43,140 nt of DNA from Actinospica durhamensis (GTDB lineage: Bacteria; Actinomycetota; Actinomycetes; Streptomycetales; Catenulisporaceae), in contig NZ_JAGSOG010000041.1 of the NCBI RefSeq assembly GCF_018139695.1, forward strand, positions 1 through 43,140, written 5' to 3'. Below are positions 15,881-23,493 of this stretch, piece after piece. How positions within the stretch are numbered: position 1 is the stretch's first letter; every line of letters starts with the position of its first letter. A program made the translations under genes and the position numbers. The notes under the pieces were generated by a model, which was not told the DNA's origin, ran no database searches, and saw nothing but the letters and a program-made list of their open reading frames with translations.

Positions 15881-16957
15881 GTGCCTGCCCACACCCGCGA
15901 GCGCTTCGGCGCACTGCCGGACGCGACCCCGGTGGAGCGCTGGACCCTGACCGACGAGACGACCGGGGCGCGCGCCGCGGTGCTCGGGTACGGGGCGGTG
16001 CTGCAGGCGCTGCACCTGCCCGACCGGTCAGGGCGCACCGCGAACGTCGTGCTCGGTTTCGACAATCTGCCCGACTACCTGGAGCGCAGTCCCTTCTTCG
16101 GCTGCGTGGTGGGGCGTTTCGCCAACCGGATCGCCGGCGGCGTGTTCGAACTCGACGGCACCGAGTACCGGCTTGCGCACAACGACGGGCCGCGGCCGAA
16201 CTCGCTGCACGGCGGCACGCCCGGCTTCGGCGCGCGGATGTGGGAGGGCGTGGCCGAGGACGTGGACGGCGGCGCCGCGGTCACGCTCTCGCGGGTCAGC
16301 CCGGACGGCGAGGAGGGCTTTCCCGGCACGCTCGAGGTGAGCGTGCGCTACACGCTCGCGCACGGGCGGCTGACCCTGGAGTACCGGGCCGAGACCAGCG
16401 CCCCGACCGTGCTCAACCTGACCAACCACGCGCACTTCAACCTGGCCGGGGACGGCGCCGGCTCCGTCCTGGACCACGAGTTGAGCATTGTGGCGCAGGA
16501 GTACCTGCCGGTCGACAGCGTGCTGATCCCGCTGGAGGCCGCGGCCCCGGTGGCCGGCACGCCCTTCGACTTCCGCACCCCGGTCGCGGTCGGCGCCCGG
16601 ATCGAGGACCCGCACCCGCAGCTGCGCCTGGCCGACGGATACGACCACTGCTACGTGCTGCCGGGCGGGCGCACGGCCGAGCCGCGCCCGTTCGCGACGC
16701 TGCGCGACCCGGACAGCGGCCGGGTGCTGCGCCTGGCCACCACCGAGCCCGGGGTGCAGGTGTACTCCTGCAACGACTTCGACGGCTCGCTCATCGGCAC
16801 GTCCGGGAAGCCCTACGGTCCCTACGCGGGCATCGCCCTGGAGACCCAGCACTTCCCGGACGCGCCCAACCGTCCGGCCTACCCGTCCACCGTGCTGCGC
16901 CCGGGCGAGGTGTTCACCTCGACGACCGTGCTCGCGTTCGGCGAGGACGAAGGCTGA
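15881..16957 (+). CDS. galM: Aldose 1-epimerase (mutarotase)
   Basis: A 358-residue galactose mutarotase family beta-sandwich that interconverts alpha and beta anomers of aldoses. Landmarks: GCVVGRFANRIAGGVFELDG with the substrate Arg (~80-100), NSLHGGTPGFG, the catalytic His region NLTNHAHFNLAGDG (~180-190), and the catalytic base GIALETQHFPDAPN near the end. GTG start with GAGGAG about six bases upstream. It ends 15 bp from the convergent sulfur-island operon; no link to sulfur metabolism is implied. Confidence 0.93.
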   Translation: MPAHTRERFGALPDATPVERWTLTDETTGARAAVLGYGAVLQALHLPDRSGRTANVVLGFDNLPDYLERSPFFGCVVGRFANRIAGGVFELDGTEYRLAHNDGPRPNSLHGGTPGFGARMWEGVAEDVDGGAAVTLSRVSPDGEEGFPGTLEVSVRYTLAHGRLTLEYRAETSAPTVLNLTNHAHFNLAGDGAGSVLDHELSIVAQEYLPVDSVLIPLEAAAPVAGTPFDFRTPVAVGARIEDPHPQLRLADGYDHCYVLPGGRTAEPRPFATLRDPDSGRVLRLATTEPGVQVYSCNDFDGSLIGTSGKPYGPYAGIALETQHFPDAPNRPAYPSTVLRPGEVFTSTTVLAFGEDEG

Positions 16958-16972
16958 CAACAGTGCACGGGC

Positions 16973-18109
16973 TCAGCGCCCGGCCCACTCCTCGGCCAGC
17001 AGTTCGAAGGAGCGGACCCGGTCGGCGTGCTCGTGCGTGATGGTCGTGACGATCAGCTCGTCGGCTCCGGTCGCCTCGCGCAGGATCTCGAGCTGGTCGG
17101 CCACGGCCTTGGCGGTGCCCACGAACCGGGTCTCGAGCCGATCGCCCACCAGCGCCTGGTCCGCCTCCGACCACGGATACGCGCGCGCCTGCTCCGGCGT
17201 CGGGTAGGCGATCGCGCCCTCCGCGGTACGGATGCTGCGCACCCACGGCCCGTAGCCGTGGGCGAGCTCGCGCGCCTTCTCCTCGGTGGGCGCGACGACC
17301 ACGTCGGCCGAGACGCTCACGTGCGGCTCGGCCACGCCCTCGGCGTGCTCGGCGGCCTTGAACGCGGCCCGGTAGCCCTCCACCGCCTCGAGCACGGTGG
17401 ACGGGCTGACGTGGTAGTTCGCCGCGAAACGCAGGCCGTTGCGACCGGCCACCGAGGCGCTCTCCCCGCCGGAGCTGCCCAGGATCCACAGCTGCAGCGC
17501 GGCGCCCTCGCCCGGGATGACATGGCCCTCGACCCCGTCGGCGTTGCGGTAGGTGCCGCGCAGCAGGGCCAGGATCGTGTCGATCTGCTCGCCGTAGTCC
17601 TCCGACTCGGCGTGCGGCTGCTGCAGCAGCTCCTTGATCAGGGCGAAGCGGGGCGAGCCGAGCAGCGTGGTGAAGTCGAAGCCGGTCGGGATGAGCAGGC
17701 CGTTGTCCGTGGTGAACGGCCCGCGGCGGTTCGGCCCCTCGTCGCCGGGCGCGGGTGTGCGCTTGCCGCCGCCGCCGGAGCGGCCGAGGCCCAGGTCGAT
17801 CCGGCCCGGGTAGAGGGCGTCGAGCAGGCCGAACTCCTCCACCGTCGACAGGGCCGTGCGATGGCCGAGCTGCACCGCGCCCGCGCCGAGCCGGATCGTC
17901 GAGGTGTGTCCGGCGACGAGCGCGATCACCACCGCCGGGGAGGTGCCGGCCACGCCCGGGTTGAGGTGGTGCTCGGCGAACCAGTAGCGCTGGTAGCCGA
18001 ACTCCTCGGCGCGGCGGGCCAGGTCGATGCTGTTGCGCAGTGCCTCGGCCGCGCTGGAGCCCGCGCTGACCGGGACGAGGTCGAGGATGGTCAGGGGAAC
18101 GGTGCTCAT
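16973..18109 (-). CDS. Luciferase-like (LLM) flavin-dependent oxidoreductase, MsnO8/YtmO-like
   Basis: A 378-residue bacterial-luciferase-like TIM barrel. It starts LTILDLVPVSAGSSAAEALR, continues FGYQRYWFAEHHLNPGVAG and GAGAVQLGHRTALSTVEEFG (flavin pocket), then LYPGRIDLGLGRS and LWILGSSGGESASVAGRNGL. This pattern is close to the MsnO8/YtmO subgroup that accompanies cystine-type transporters in Bacillus-type sulfur clusters. The start overlaps the upstream gene's stop by 4 nt, and it is the last gene of the five-gene minus-strand operon. Reaction inferred: FMNH2/O2-dependent oxidation of an organosulfur compound; reduced FMN would come from the two reductases of the operon. Confidence 0.88.
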   Translation of the reverse strand: MSTVPLTILDLVPVSAGSSAAEALRNSIDLARRAEEFGYQRYWFAEHHLNPGVAGTSPAVVIALVAGHTSTIRLGAGAVQLGHRTALSTVEEFGLLDALYPGRIDLGLGRSGGGGKRTPAPGDEGPNRRGPFTTDNGLLIPTGFDFTTLLGSPRFALIKELLQQPHAESEDYGEQIDTILALLRGTYRNADGVEGHVIPGEGAALQLWILGSSGGESASVAGRNGLRFAANYHVSPSTVLEAVEGYRAAFKAAEHAEGVAEPHVSVSADVVVAPTEEKARELAHGYGPWVRSIRTAEGAIAYPTPEQARAYPWSEADQALVGDRLETRFVGTAKAVADQLEILREATGADELIVTTITHEHADRVRSFELLAEEWAGR

Positions 18110-19539
18110 GCGGCGACGCCTTCCGGGGTCTGGCTGACGGTCGGCTCGGCCGCGGTGGAGCGCGCGTCGCGGCGGGGCAGCGGCCGCAGGCCCAGGTGCT
18201 CGCGCAGGGTGGTGCCCTCGTACTCGGTGCGGAACACGCCCTTCTCCTGCAGCAGCGGCACGACCTTGTCGGCGAACTCGCCGAGGCCGTCCGGGGTGAT
18301 GTGCGGGACCAGGATGAAGCCGTCCGAGGCGTCGGACTGGACGTAGTCGTCGAGGGTGTCGGCGATGGTGCGCGCGGAGCCGATGAAGTTCTGCCGCCCG
18401 GTGACCTCGATGATCAGTTCCCTGATCGAGTAGTTCTTGCGCTCGGCCAGCTCCCGCCACTCGCGCGCCGTCTCCAGCGGGTCGCGGTGCATCCGGACGC
18501 TGGCCCGGCCGCGGGCCACGGTGTGCTCGCCGAGGTCGGGGTCGATCTCGGGCAGCGGGCCGTCCGGGTCGTAGGAGCTCAGGTCCCGGTTCCACAGCTG
18601 CTCCAGGAACCGGATCGCGGTCTGTCCGCTCACCTGCTGGTGCCGGATCTCCTTGGCCAGCTCCTGCGCCTCGGCGTCGGTCTCGCCGAGCACGAACGTG
18701 GCCGCCGGCAGCACCTTGAGCTGGTCCCGGTCCCGGCCGTACTTCGCCATCCGGTCCTTGACGTCCGCGTAGAACGCCTGCCCGGCGTCCTTCGTGCCGT
18801 GCCGGCTGAAGATGGCGTCGGCCTCGGCGGCGGCGAACTCGCGGCCCTGCTCGGAGTCCCCGGCCTGGAAGATCACCGGCCGGCCCTGCGGCGAGCGCGG
18901 CACGTTGAACTGGCCCTCGATGTCGAAGAAGGCGTCGTGCACGGAAAAGCGGCCGGGCTCCGGCTCGGCCAGGAACGCGCCGGTGGCCTTGTCGTCGGCG
19001 ATCTCGTCGCCGTGCCAGGAGTCGAACAGGGTCTGGGTGGCGTGCAGGAAGCTGCGGGCCCGCTCGTAGCGCTGGTCCTGCTCGAGGTAGCCGCCGCGGC
19101 GGAAGTTCTCGCCGGTGAACGCGTCCCAGGAGGTCACCACGTTCCACGCGGCCCGGCCGGCCGAGAGGTGGTCGAGGCTGGCGAACTGCCGGGCCACCTC
19201 GTAGGGCTCGTTGAAGGTGGAGTTGATGGTGCCGGCCAGGCCGAGCCGGTCGGTGACGGCCGCCAGCGCGGCCAGCACGGTGAAGGTGTCCGGGCGCCCG
19301 ACGACGTCGAGGTCGTAGATCTCGCCGTTCTGCTCGCGCAGCCGCAGGCCCTCGGCCAGGAACAGGAAGTCGAACTTCGCCCGCTCGGCGATCTGCGCGA
19401 ACCGGCGGAAGGAGTCGAATCGGATGTGGCTGCCGGAGCGTGGATCGCTCCAGACGGTGGTGTTGTTCACGCCGGGGAAGTGCGCGGCGAGGTGGATCTG
19501 CTTGCGGGGCTTGGACGTGCGGTCGGGTTCGGTGCTCAC
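18106..19539 (-). CDS. NtaA/SnaA/DszA-type FMN-dependent monooxygenase
   Basis: 477 residues, full length for the nitrilotriacetate monooxygenase / DszA / CmoJ family. Visible: KQIHLAAHFPGVNNTTVW, KFDFLFLAEGLRL, GLAGTINSTFNEPYEVARQFASLD, then the family signature GRAAWNVVTSWD and HGTKDAGQAFYADVK. Members use FMNH2 supplied by a separate reductase to cleave C-S or C-N bonds, for example in S-substituted cysteines or aryl sulfones. The exact substrate is unknown. GTG start with AGGAG eight bases upstream, 15 bp after the preceding gene, 4-nt overlap with the next. Confidence 0.9.
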   Translation of the reverse strand: MSTEPDRTSKPRKQIHLAAHFPGVNNTTVWSDPRSGSHIRFDSFRRFAQIAERAKFDFLFLAEGLRLREQNGEIYDLDVVGRPDTFTVLAALAAVTDRLGLAGTINSTFNEPYEVARQFASLDHLSAGRAAWNVVTSWDAFTGENFRRGGYLEQDQRYERARSFLHATQTLFDSWHGDEIADDKATGAFLAEPEPGRFSVHDAFFDIEGQFNVPRSPQGRPVIFQAGDSEQGREFAAAEADAIFSRHGTKDAGQAFYADVKDRMAKYGRDRDQLKVLPAATFVLGETDAEAQELAKEIRHQQVSGQTAIRFLEQLWNRDLSSYDPDGPLPEIDPDLGEHTVARGRASVRMHRDPLETAREWRELAERKNYSIRELIIEVTGRQNFIGSARTIADTLDDYVQSDASDGFILVPHITPDGLGEFADKVVPLLQEKGVFRTEYEGTTLREHLGLRPLPRRDARSTAAEPTVSQTPEGVAA

Positions 19540-19554
19540 GACGGATCTCCTGGC

Positions 19555-20724
19555 TCAGGCTGCTGCTACGGCGGCGTATCGGTTCGCGGGTCGCTCGAGG
19601 CCGAGGTGGCCGCGCAGCGTGTCCGCGGTGTAGGCCTGCCGGAACAGGCCGAGCTCGCGCAGTCGCGGGACGAGCCGGGTGGTGATGGCGTCGAGGTCGT
19701 GCGGGACCGCCGCCGGACGCAGCCGGAAACCGTCGAGGCCGTACTGCGCCCAGAGCTCGAGCTGCTCGGCGAGCTCGTCCGGGGAGCCGACGAACACCGG
19801 CGCGTCGGAGCGGAAGGCCTCGCCGGCCGTCTCGTCGAGGCGCTCCTTGCGCGCGATCGCCGCCTTCGGGTCCTCGTCCAGGAAGACCACGAACTCGCCG
19901 AAGACCAGCAGCGGCTGTTCGGCCCGGCCCGCGGCCGCCTGCGCCGTGCGGATCTCCTGCACGATCGGGGCGATGCCGCCGGTGGACTGCGGCGTGACCA
20001 GCACGACGTCGGCCGAGCGGGCGGCGAAGGTGTAGGCGTCGGACTGGTGCGCGAGCGCGATCACCGGGGGCTGGCCCTGCGGCGGCCGCGGCGTGATCGA
20101 GGGCCCGCGCACGCTGAAGTGCGGCCCGGTGAAGTCGATGTAGTGCAGCTTCTCCCGGTCCACGAACCGGCCGGTGGCCGCGTCGCGGATCTCGGCGTCG
20201 TCCTCCCAGCTGTCCCACAGCCGGCGCACCACCTCGACGTGGTCGGCGGCCTCCGCGAACAGCTCCACATACGGCACCGGCGTGCGGCGGCCGAACAGCG
20301 GGGCCTCGTCCCGCGGCGCGCCGGGCAGCCCGACCTCGCCCAGCGCGCCGAGCCGCGGGCGCCAGCCGGCCCGGCCGGTGCTGGCGTAGTCCAGCGTGGC
20401 CAACACCTTCGAGACGTGGAAGGGCTCGGTGTGCGTGGTGGTGATGGTCGGGACCAGGCCGACGTGCGAGGTCAGCGGGGCCACCCGGGCCGCGATGAGC
20501 GAGGCGTCGAGCCGGCCGCGGACCTGGCCGTCGGGCTGCAGCGGGAGGCCGTCCTCGAAGGTGACGAAGTCGAGCGCCGCCTCCTCGGCCCGGCGCACCT
20601 GGTCGAGCCAGTACGCGGCGCCGAACAGCTCGGCGGCCGCCACGGCGTCCGGTTCGCGCCAGGCGGCCTGATGCCAGCCGGCGCCGTCGAGCGCGACGGC
20701 GAGATGGATCTGCTGCTGGGTCAT
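19555..20724 (-). CDS. Luciferase-like FMN-dependent monooxygenase (divergent NtaA-like)
   Basis: 389 residues. The N-terminal half aligns by eye with NtaA-type proteins (QQIHLAVALDGAGWHQAAW, LDFVTFEDGLPLQ, VPTITTTHTEPFHVSKVLATLDYAS), but the usual GRxxWNxVTS signature is replaced by GRAGWRPRLGA. The C-terminal helical insertion is shorter than in its 477-residue neighbour. It probably has a different substrate from its neighbours while drawing on the same reduced-flavin pool. The 76-bp gap upstream holds CTAGCTAG and no clear ribosome-binding site, so an internal promoter is possible. Confidence 0.85.
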   Translation of the reverse strand: MTQQQIHLAVALDGAGWHQAAWREPDAVAAAELFGAAYWLDQVRRAEEAALDFVTFEDGLPLQPDGQVRGRLDASLIAARVAPLTSHVGLVPTITTTHTEPFHVSKVLATLDYASTGRAGWRPRLGALGEVGLPGAPRDEAPLFGRRTPVPYVELFAEAADHVEVVRRLWDSWEDDAEIRDAATGRFVDREKLHYIDFTGPHFSVRGPSITPRPPQGQPPVIALAHQSDAYTFAARSADVVLVTPQSTGGIAPIVQEIRTAQAAAGRAEQPLLVFGEFVVFLDEDPKAAIARKERLDETAGEAFRSDAPVFVGSPDELAEQLELWAQYGLDGFRLRPAAVPHDLDAITTRLVPRLRELGLFRQAYTADTLRGHLGLERPANRYAAVAAA

Positions 20725-20800
20725 GAGATACGTACCCTGTCTAGCTAGTTCTGATGGTCGTCGAGATCGGTGTGCGGCGGTGGCGCGGGCGCGGCCGGGC

Positions 20801-21298
20801 TCAGCCGGTGGCCAGGCGCCGGTAGCGGCTGCCGTGGAAGACCAGCGGCGGGGCCTGCGGGTCGGTGCCGAGCCCGTGCACGTTCAGCAGCACGATCTCG
20901 TGGTCCCCGGCGCGGATCTCGCGCTCGATCGAGCAGTCGAACCAGGCGCTGGCGTGGTCGAGCAGCACCGCGCCGTCCTCGGTCGGGTGCCAGGAGAGCC
21001 CGGCGAAGCGGTCGATGCCGCGCGAGGCCAGCCGGCGGCTGTCCTCCTCCTGCTCGTGGCTCAGCACGCTGACCCCGAGCCGCTCGGCGTGCCGCAGCAC
21101 CCGCCAGGTCTCCGAGGTGGTGGCCACGCACACCGAGACCAGCGGCGGATTGAGCGAGACCGAGGTGAAGGAGTTGGCCGCCATGCCCACCGGCACCCCG
21201 TCCACCAGGGCGGCGAGCGCGGTCACGCCGGTCGGGAACGCGCCGAGCACGTGCCGCAGCGTCGCCGGATCCACGTCGACGTCCACCGTGACGCTCAC
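20801..21298 (-). CDS. Flavin reductase (HpaC-like split-barrel)
   Basis: A 165-residue flavin reductase domain protein: FPTGVTALAALVDGVPVGMAANSFTSVSLNPPLVSVCV, LGVSVLSHEQEEDSRRLAS, and a final FHGSRYRRL. It reduces FMN or FAD with NAD(P)H and hands it to partner monooxygenases. GTG 21298 overlaps the stop of the upstream FMN-reductase gene by 4 nt, fixing the start. It is the second flavin-reducing enzyme in the same operon and comes from an unrelated fold (split-barrel versus flavodoxin-like), consistent with several FMNH2-consuming enzymes downstream. Confidence 0.9.
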   Translation of the reverse strand: MSVTVDVDVDPATLRHVLGAFPTGVTALAALVDGVPVGMAANSFTSVSLNPPLVSVCVATTSETWRVLRHAERLGVSVLSHEQEEDSRRLASRGIDRFAGLSWHPTEDGAVLLDHASAWFDCSIEREIRAGDHEIVLLNVHGLGTDPQAPPLVFHGSRYRRLATG

Positions 21299-21879
21299 GC
21301 GGCACCGCCGGCGGCCGCGGCCGGGGCGGTCAGCGCGGCGGCGATCCGGGGCCGGGCCGAGGCGAGCCAGGGCTCGTACGCGGCCGCCTCCTCGTACGCG
21401 CCGTCCAGGACGTAGAGCGCGCCGGTGGGGATCGAGGCGCCGAGCTCGGCGAGCACCGGGCGCAGGAACACCTCCGGCGCGAGCGCGTGGCCGGGACCCG
21501 CGCCGAGCATCAGCGGCACGGCCACCACGCCGTCGAGGCCGCGTGAGGGGAAGCGGTCGAGGAACAGCTTGAGCAGGCCGGTGTAGCTGGCCTTGTAGGT
21601 CGGGCTGGCGAACACGACCAGGTCGAGGCCGCGGATCGTCTCCACGGCCTGATTCACCTCGGCGTCGGACCAGTCCAGCAGTCCGGCGCCGAATCCGGCG
21701 AGGTCGACGGCGGGCTCGGGGGAGCGGCCGGTGAGTTCGGCCACGACGCGGGCGGCGGCCTGGAAGGTGCGGGAGGCGGGCTTCGGGTTGCCCACCACGA
21801 TGCCGGCGCGGGCGCCGGCCAGGACGGAGGCGGGATCGAGGGCGGGGAAGTGCTGCTGGGTCACGGGGTTCTCGCTCAT
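21295..21879 (-). CDS. NAD(P)H-dependent FMN reductase (SsuE/MsuE-like)
   Basis: A 194-residue flavodoxin-like reductase: phosphate loop GNPKPASRTFQAA (~29-41), FASPTYKASYTGLLKLFLDRF (~108-128, isoalloxazine site and tetramer helix) and MLGAGPGHALAPE. It is the first structural gene of the minus-strand operon, about 250 bp behind leader peptide A. Role: supply FMNH2 to the luciferase-like monooxygenases, as SsuE does for SsuD. The start is ATG with GAGGA close upstream. Confidence 0.9.
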   Translation of the reverse strand: MSENPVTQQHFPALDPASVLAGARAGIVVGNPKPASRTFQAAARVVAELTGRSPEPAVDLAGFGAGLLDWSDAEVNQAVETIRGLDLVVFASPTYKASYTGLLKLFLDRFPSRGLDGVVAVPLMLGAGPGHALAPEVFLRPVLAELGASIPTGALYVLDGAYEEAAAYEPWLASARPRIAAALTAPAAAAGGAA

Positions 21880-22041
21880 GGAAGTCCTCGCTTCGCCGGA
21901 AGACCGGCACGGGAGGCGGACGGGCGGAGGAAAACGGGGGGCGCGCGGTGCGATCCGGATCGTCGACGGCGGCGCGGGCCCTCGTGCGATCGAGCGGTGA
22001 GCGATCGAACGGGGTGCGGCGACGGGATGGCGGCGATCCGC

Positions 22042-22067
22042 CGCGCTCGGCCCGCGGGCCGAGCGCG
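22042..22067 (-). terminator. 26-bp perfect palindrome in the leader of the FMN-reductase operon
   Basis: Two 13-base arms (22042-22054 CGCGCTCGGCCCG; 22055-22067 its exact reverse complement) meet with no spacer, giving about an 11-bp GC stem with a 4-base loop in RNA. It lies between leader peptide A and the FMN-reductase gene and is the strongest candidate attenuator terminator. No U-run follows. Confidence 0.6.
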
Positions 22068-22094
22068 CACGGGCCGGATGTCAGGGTGCCGACA

Positions 22095-22111
22095 GGGGCC
22101 TGCCAGGCCCC
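22095..22111 (-). promoter_or_regulatory. Hairpin just downstream of leader peptide A
   Basis: GGGGCCT-GCC-AGGCCCC on the plus strand, a perfect 7-bp stem starting 15 bases after the leader peptide stop. It could be a pause or antiterminator stem acting with the 22042-22067 palindrome. Confidence 0.5.
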
Positions 22112-22125
22112 CGGGCGGGATCAGC

Positions 22126-22224
22126 TCAGCGACACAGCGCGCTGCAGACACGCGCGAAATCGACGTGGCGACGGACCACAAGGCGCGGCGTGATCGGTGT
22201 GCTGCGAGAAAGGAATCGACGCAT
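22126..22224 (-). CDS. Leader peptide A (Cys-containing regulatory peptide)
   Basis: A 32-residue ORF ending LVVRRHVDFARVCSALCR. It shares the block LVxRRHVDxxRVxSALC with leader peptide B on the opposite strand. Such peptides occur upstream of actinobacterial sulfur-assimilation genes and are annotated as putative leader peptides. Two Cys codons (TGC, then TGT one codon before the TGA) would make ribosome progress depend on Cys-tRNA. GGAGGTGA precedes the ATG by seven bases. TTGACA-N18-TAGTTT gives a promoter 50-80 bases upstream. The downstream leader to the FMN-reductase gene holds two strong hairpins, as expected for attenuation. Confidence 0.85.
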   Translation of the reverse strand: MRRFLSRSTPITPRLVVRRHVDFARVCSALCR

Positions 22225-22276
22225 CTCCCGCTCACCTCCGCTCTCGAAGTCCCCTCGGAAATGCCGTCCGTATTCG

Positions 22277-22306
22277 AAACTAGACACAGCACGCCGGGGC
22301 TGTCAA
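22277..22306 (-). promoter_or_regulatory. Promoter of the minus-strand sulfur operon
   Basis: On the minus strand, TTGACA (22306-22301), an 18-bp spacer and TAGTTT (22282-22277). Expected transcription start is about 45 bases before leader peptide A. Confidence 0.65.
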
Positions 22307-22338
22307 TCAACGTCCATCCGCCGAACCCTGGAACGCGC

Positions 22339-22368
22339 TTGACACCCCGTCGAACCCGTCCCTATCGT
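22339..22368 (+). promoter_or_regulatory. Promoter of the plus-strand amino-acid ABC operon
   Basis: TTGACA (22339-22344), an 18-bp spacer, TATCGT (22363-22368). It mirrors the divergent promoter; only 32 bp separate the two -35 boxes, so one bound regulator could control both. Confidence 0.7.
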
Positions 22369-22431
22369 CAATCGAGGTCAGCCCGTCTCCCGGGCTGCGT
22401 ACGCCGGACGAGACGAGGAGGGCCCGCACCG

Positions 22432-22533
22432 ATGTCACCGCGACCGCTCGCCTTCCGCGCCCGCTTCTCCGGCCTTCTGGTGGCCCGCCGCCACGTGGAT
22501 CTGCTGCGCGTCAACAGCGCCCTGTGTAGCTGA
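22432..22533 (+). CDS. Leader peptide B (Cys-containing regulatory peptide)
   Basis: 33 residues ending LLVARRHVDLLRVNSALCS, the same family block as leader A. A single Cys codon, TGT, lies two codons before TGA, and the following Ser is the last residue. ATG follows GAGGAGG by about nine bases. It is transcribed from the TTGACA/TATCGT promoter and lies 105 bp before the permease gene, with two mutually exclusive hairpins in between. Regulatory rather than enzymatic role. Confidence 0.85.
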   Translation: MSPRPLAFRARFSGLLVARRHVDLLRVNSALCS

Positions 22534-22546
22534 GTAACCGAGTATT

Positions 22547-22578
22547 CGCCGTCGAGTCGGCGCCCGTTCGCACGGGCG
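22547..22578 (+). promoter_or_regulatory. Two mutually exclusive hairpins after leader peptide B
   Basis: Stem 1 is CGCCG-N6-CGGCG (22547-22551/22558-22562). Stem 2 is CGCCCG-TTCGCA-CGGGCG (22561-22566/22573-22578). They share bases 22561-22562, so only one can form at full length. Stem 1 starts 14 bases after the stop codon, within reach of a ribosome stalled or terminating on the leader. Confidence 0.55.
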
Positions 22579-22638
22579 GGTCGGCTGCGTCCGGAATCGC
22601 TCCATCTCAGACATCGAAATACACACAGGGGACTGCTC

Positions 22639-23493
22639 ATGACCCTCACCGACGTGGACCTGCTGGAAGCCAGGCTGGTCCCGCCGCGACGGCCCGGCCG
22701 CTGGATCTCCGGCGCCGTCACCCTTCTGCTCGCCGCGATGCTCGCGCACACCCTGCTGACCAACTCCCGGTTCCAGTGGGGCGAGGTGGGCCACTACCTG
22801 ACCGAGTCCTCCATCGTGGGCGGGCTCGAGCTCACGCTCTGGCTCACCGCCGCGACGATGTCCACCGGCTTCGTGCTCGGCGTCGTGCTCGCCTACCTGC
22901 GGCTGTGGGGCAGCCCGATCCCACGCGGCTTCGCCTTCGGCTACGTGTGGCTGATCCGCTCGGTCCCGCTGCTGGTCCAGCTGCTGTTCTGGTACGAGCT
23001 CGCCTCGCTCTACCCGAAGCTGTCGGTGGGCGTCCCGTTCGGGCCGTCCTTCGGCACCGCCGACACCGCGCACCTGTTCTCGGGTGAGGTGGCCGCGTTC
23101 ATCACGCTCACCCTGGACGTGGCCGCGTTCTCCTCGGAGATCGTGCGCGGCGGCATCCTGGCGGTGGACCGGGGCCAGTCCGAGGCGGCCGCGGCGCTCG
23201 GGCTGGGCCGGCTGCGCATCTTCTGGCGGATCGTGCTGCCGCAGGCGATGCCCGCGATCGTGCCCGCCACCGGCAACCTGCTGATCGGCACGCTCAAGTC
23301 CACCTCCCTGGTCAGCGTGATCGCGGTGGTGGACCTGCTCTACTCGGTGCAGCTGATCTACAACGCCAACTTCGAGATCGTGCCGCTGCTGCTGGTGGCG
23401 ACGATCTGGTACGTCATCCTGACCACGCTGCTGTCCATCGGCCAGCGCGCGATCGAGCGGTACTACGCGCGGGGCGAAGGGGGCGGGCGATGA
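22639..23493 (+). CDS. Amino-acid-type ABC transporter permease
   Basis: A 284-residue HisM/GlnP-type permease with a hydrophobic N-terminal helix, GLELTLWLTAATMSTGFVLG, LIRSVPLLVQLLFWYEL (typical of polar amino acid importers), and the ATPase-contact EAA loop EAAAALGLGRLRIFWRIVLP. AGGGGA is six bases before the ATG; a 4-nt overlap couples it to the ATPase gene. With the next two genes it forms a complete importer of the cystine/polar amino acid class. The Cys-type leader upstream suggests a sulfur-containing amino acid or S-substituted cysteine as cargo (inference). Confidence 0.92.
   Translation: MTLTDVDLLEARLVPPRRPGRWISGAVTLLLAAMLAHTLLTNSRFQWGEVGHYLTESSIVGGLELTLWLTAATMSTGFVLGVVLAYLRLWGSPIPRGFAFGYVWLIRSVPLLVQLLFWYELASLYPKLSVGVPFGPSFGTADTAHLFSGEVAAFITLTLDVAAFSSEIVRGGILAVDRGQSEAAAALGLGRLRIFWRIVLPQAMPAIVPATGNLLIGTLKSTSLVSVIAVVDLLYSVQLIYNANFEIVPLLLVATIWYVILTTLLSIGQRAIERYYARGEGGGR

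Noticed and set aside
20801-21910. Single long frame covering both the flavin reductase and the antisense frame of the FMN reductase region
   Set aside because: Only the part from GTG 21298 has flavin-reductase homology; the upstream portion is a shadow of the FMN-reductase gene.
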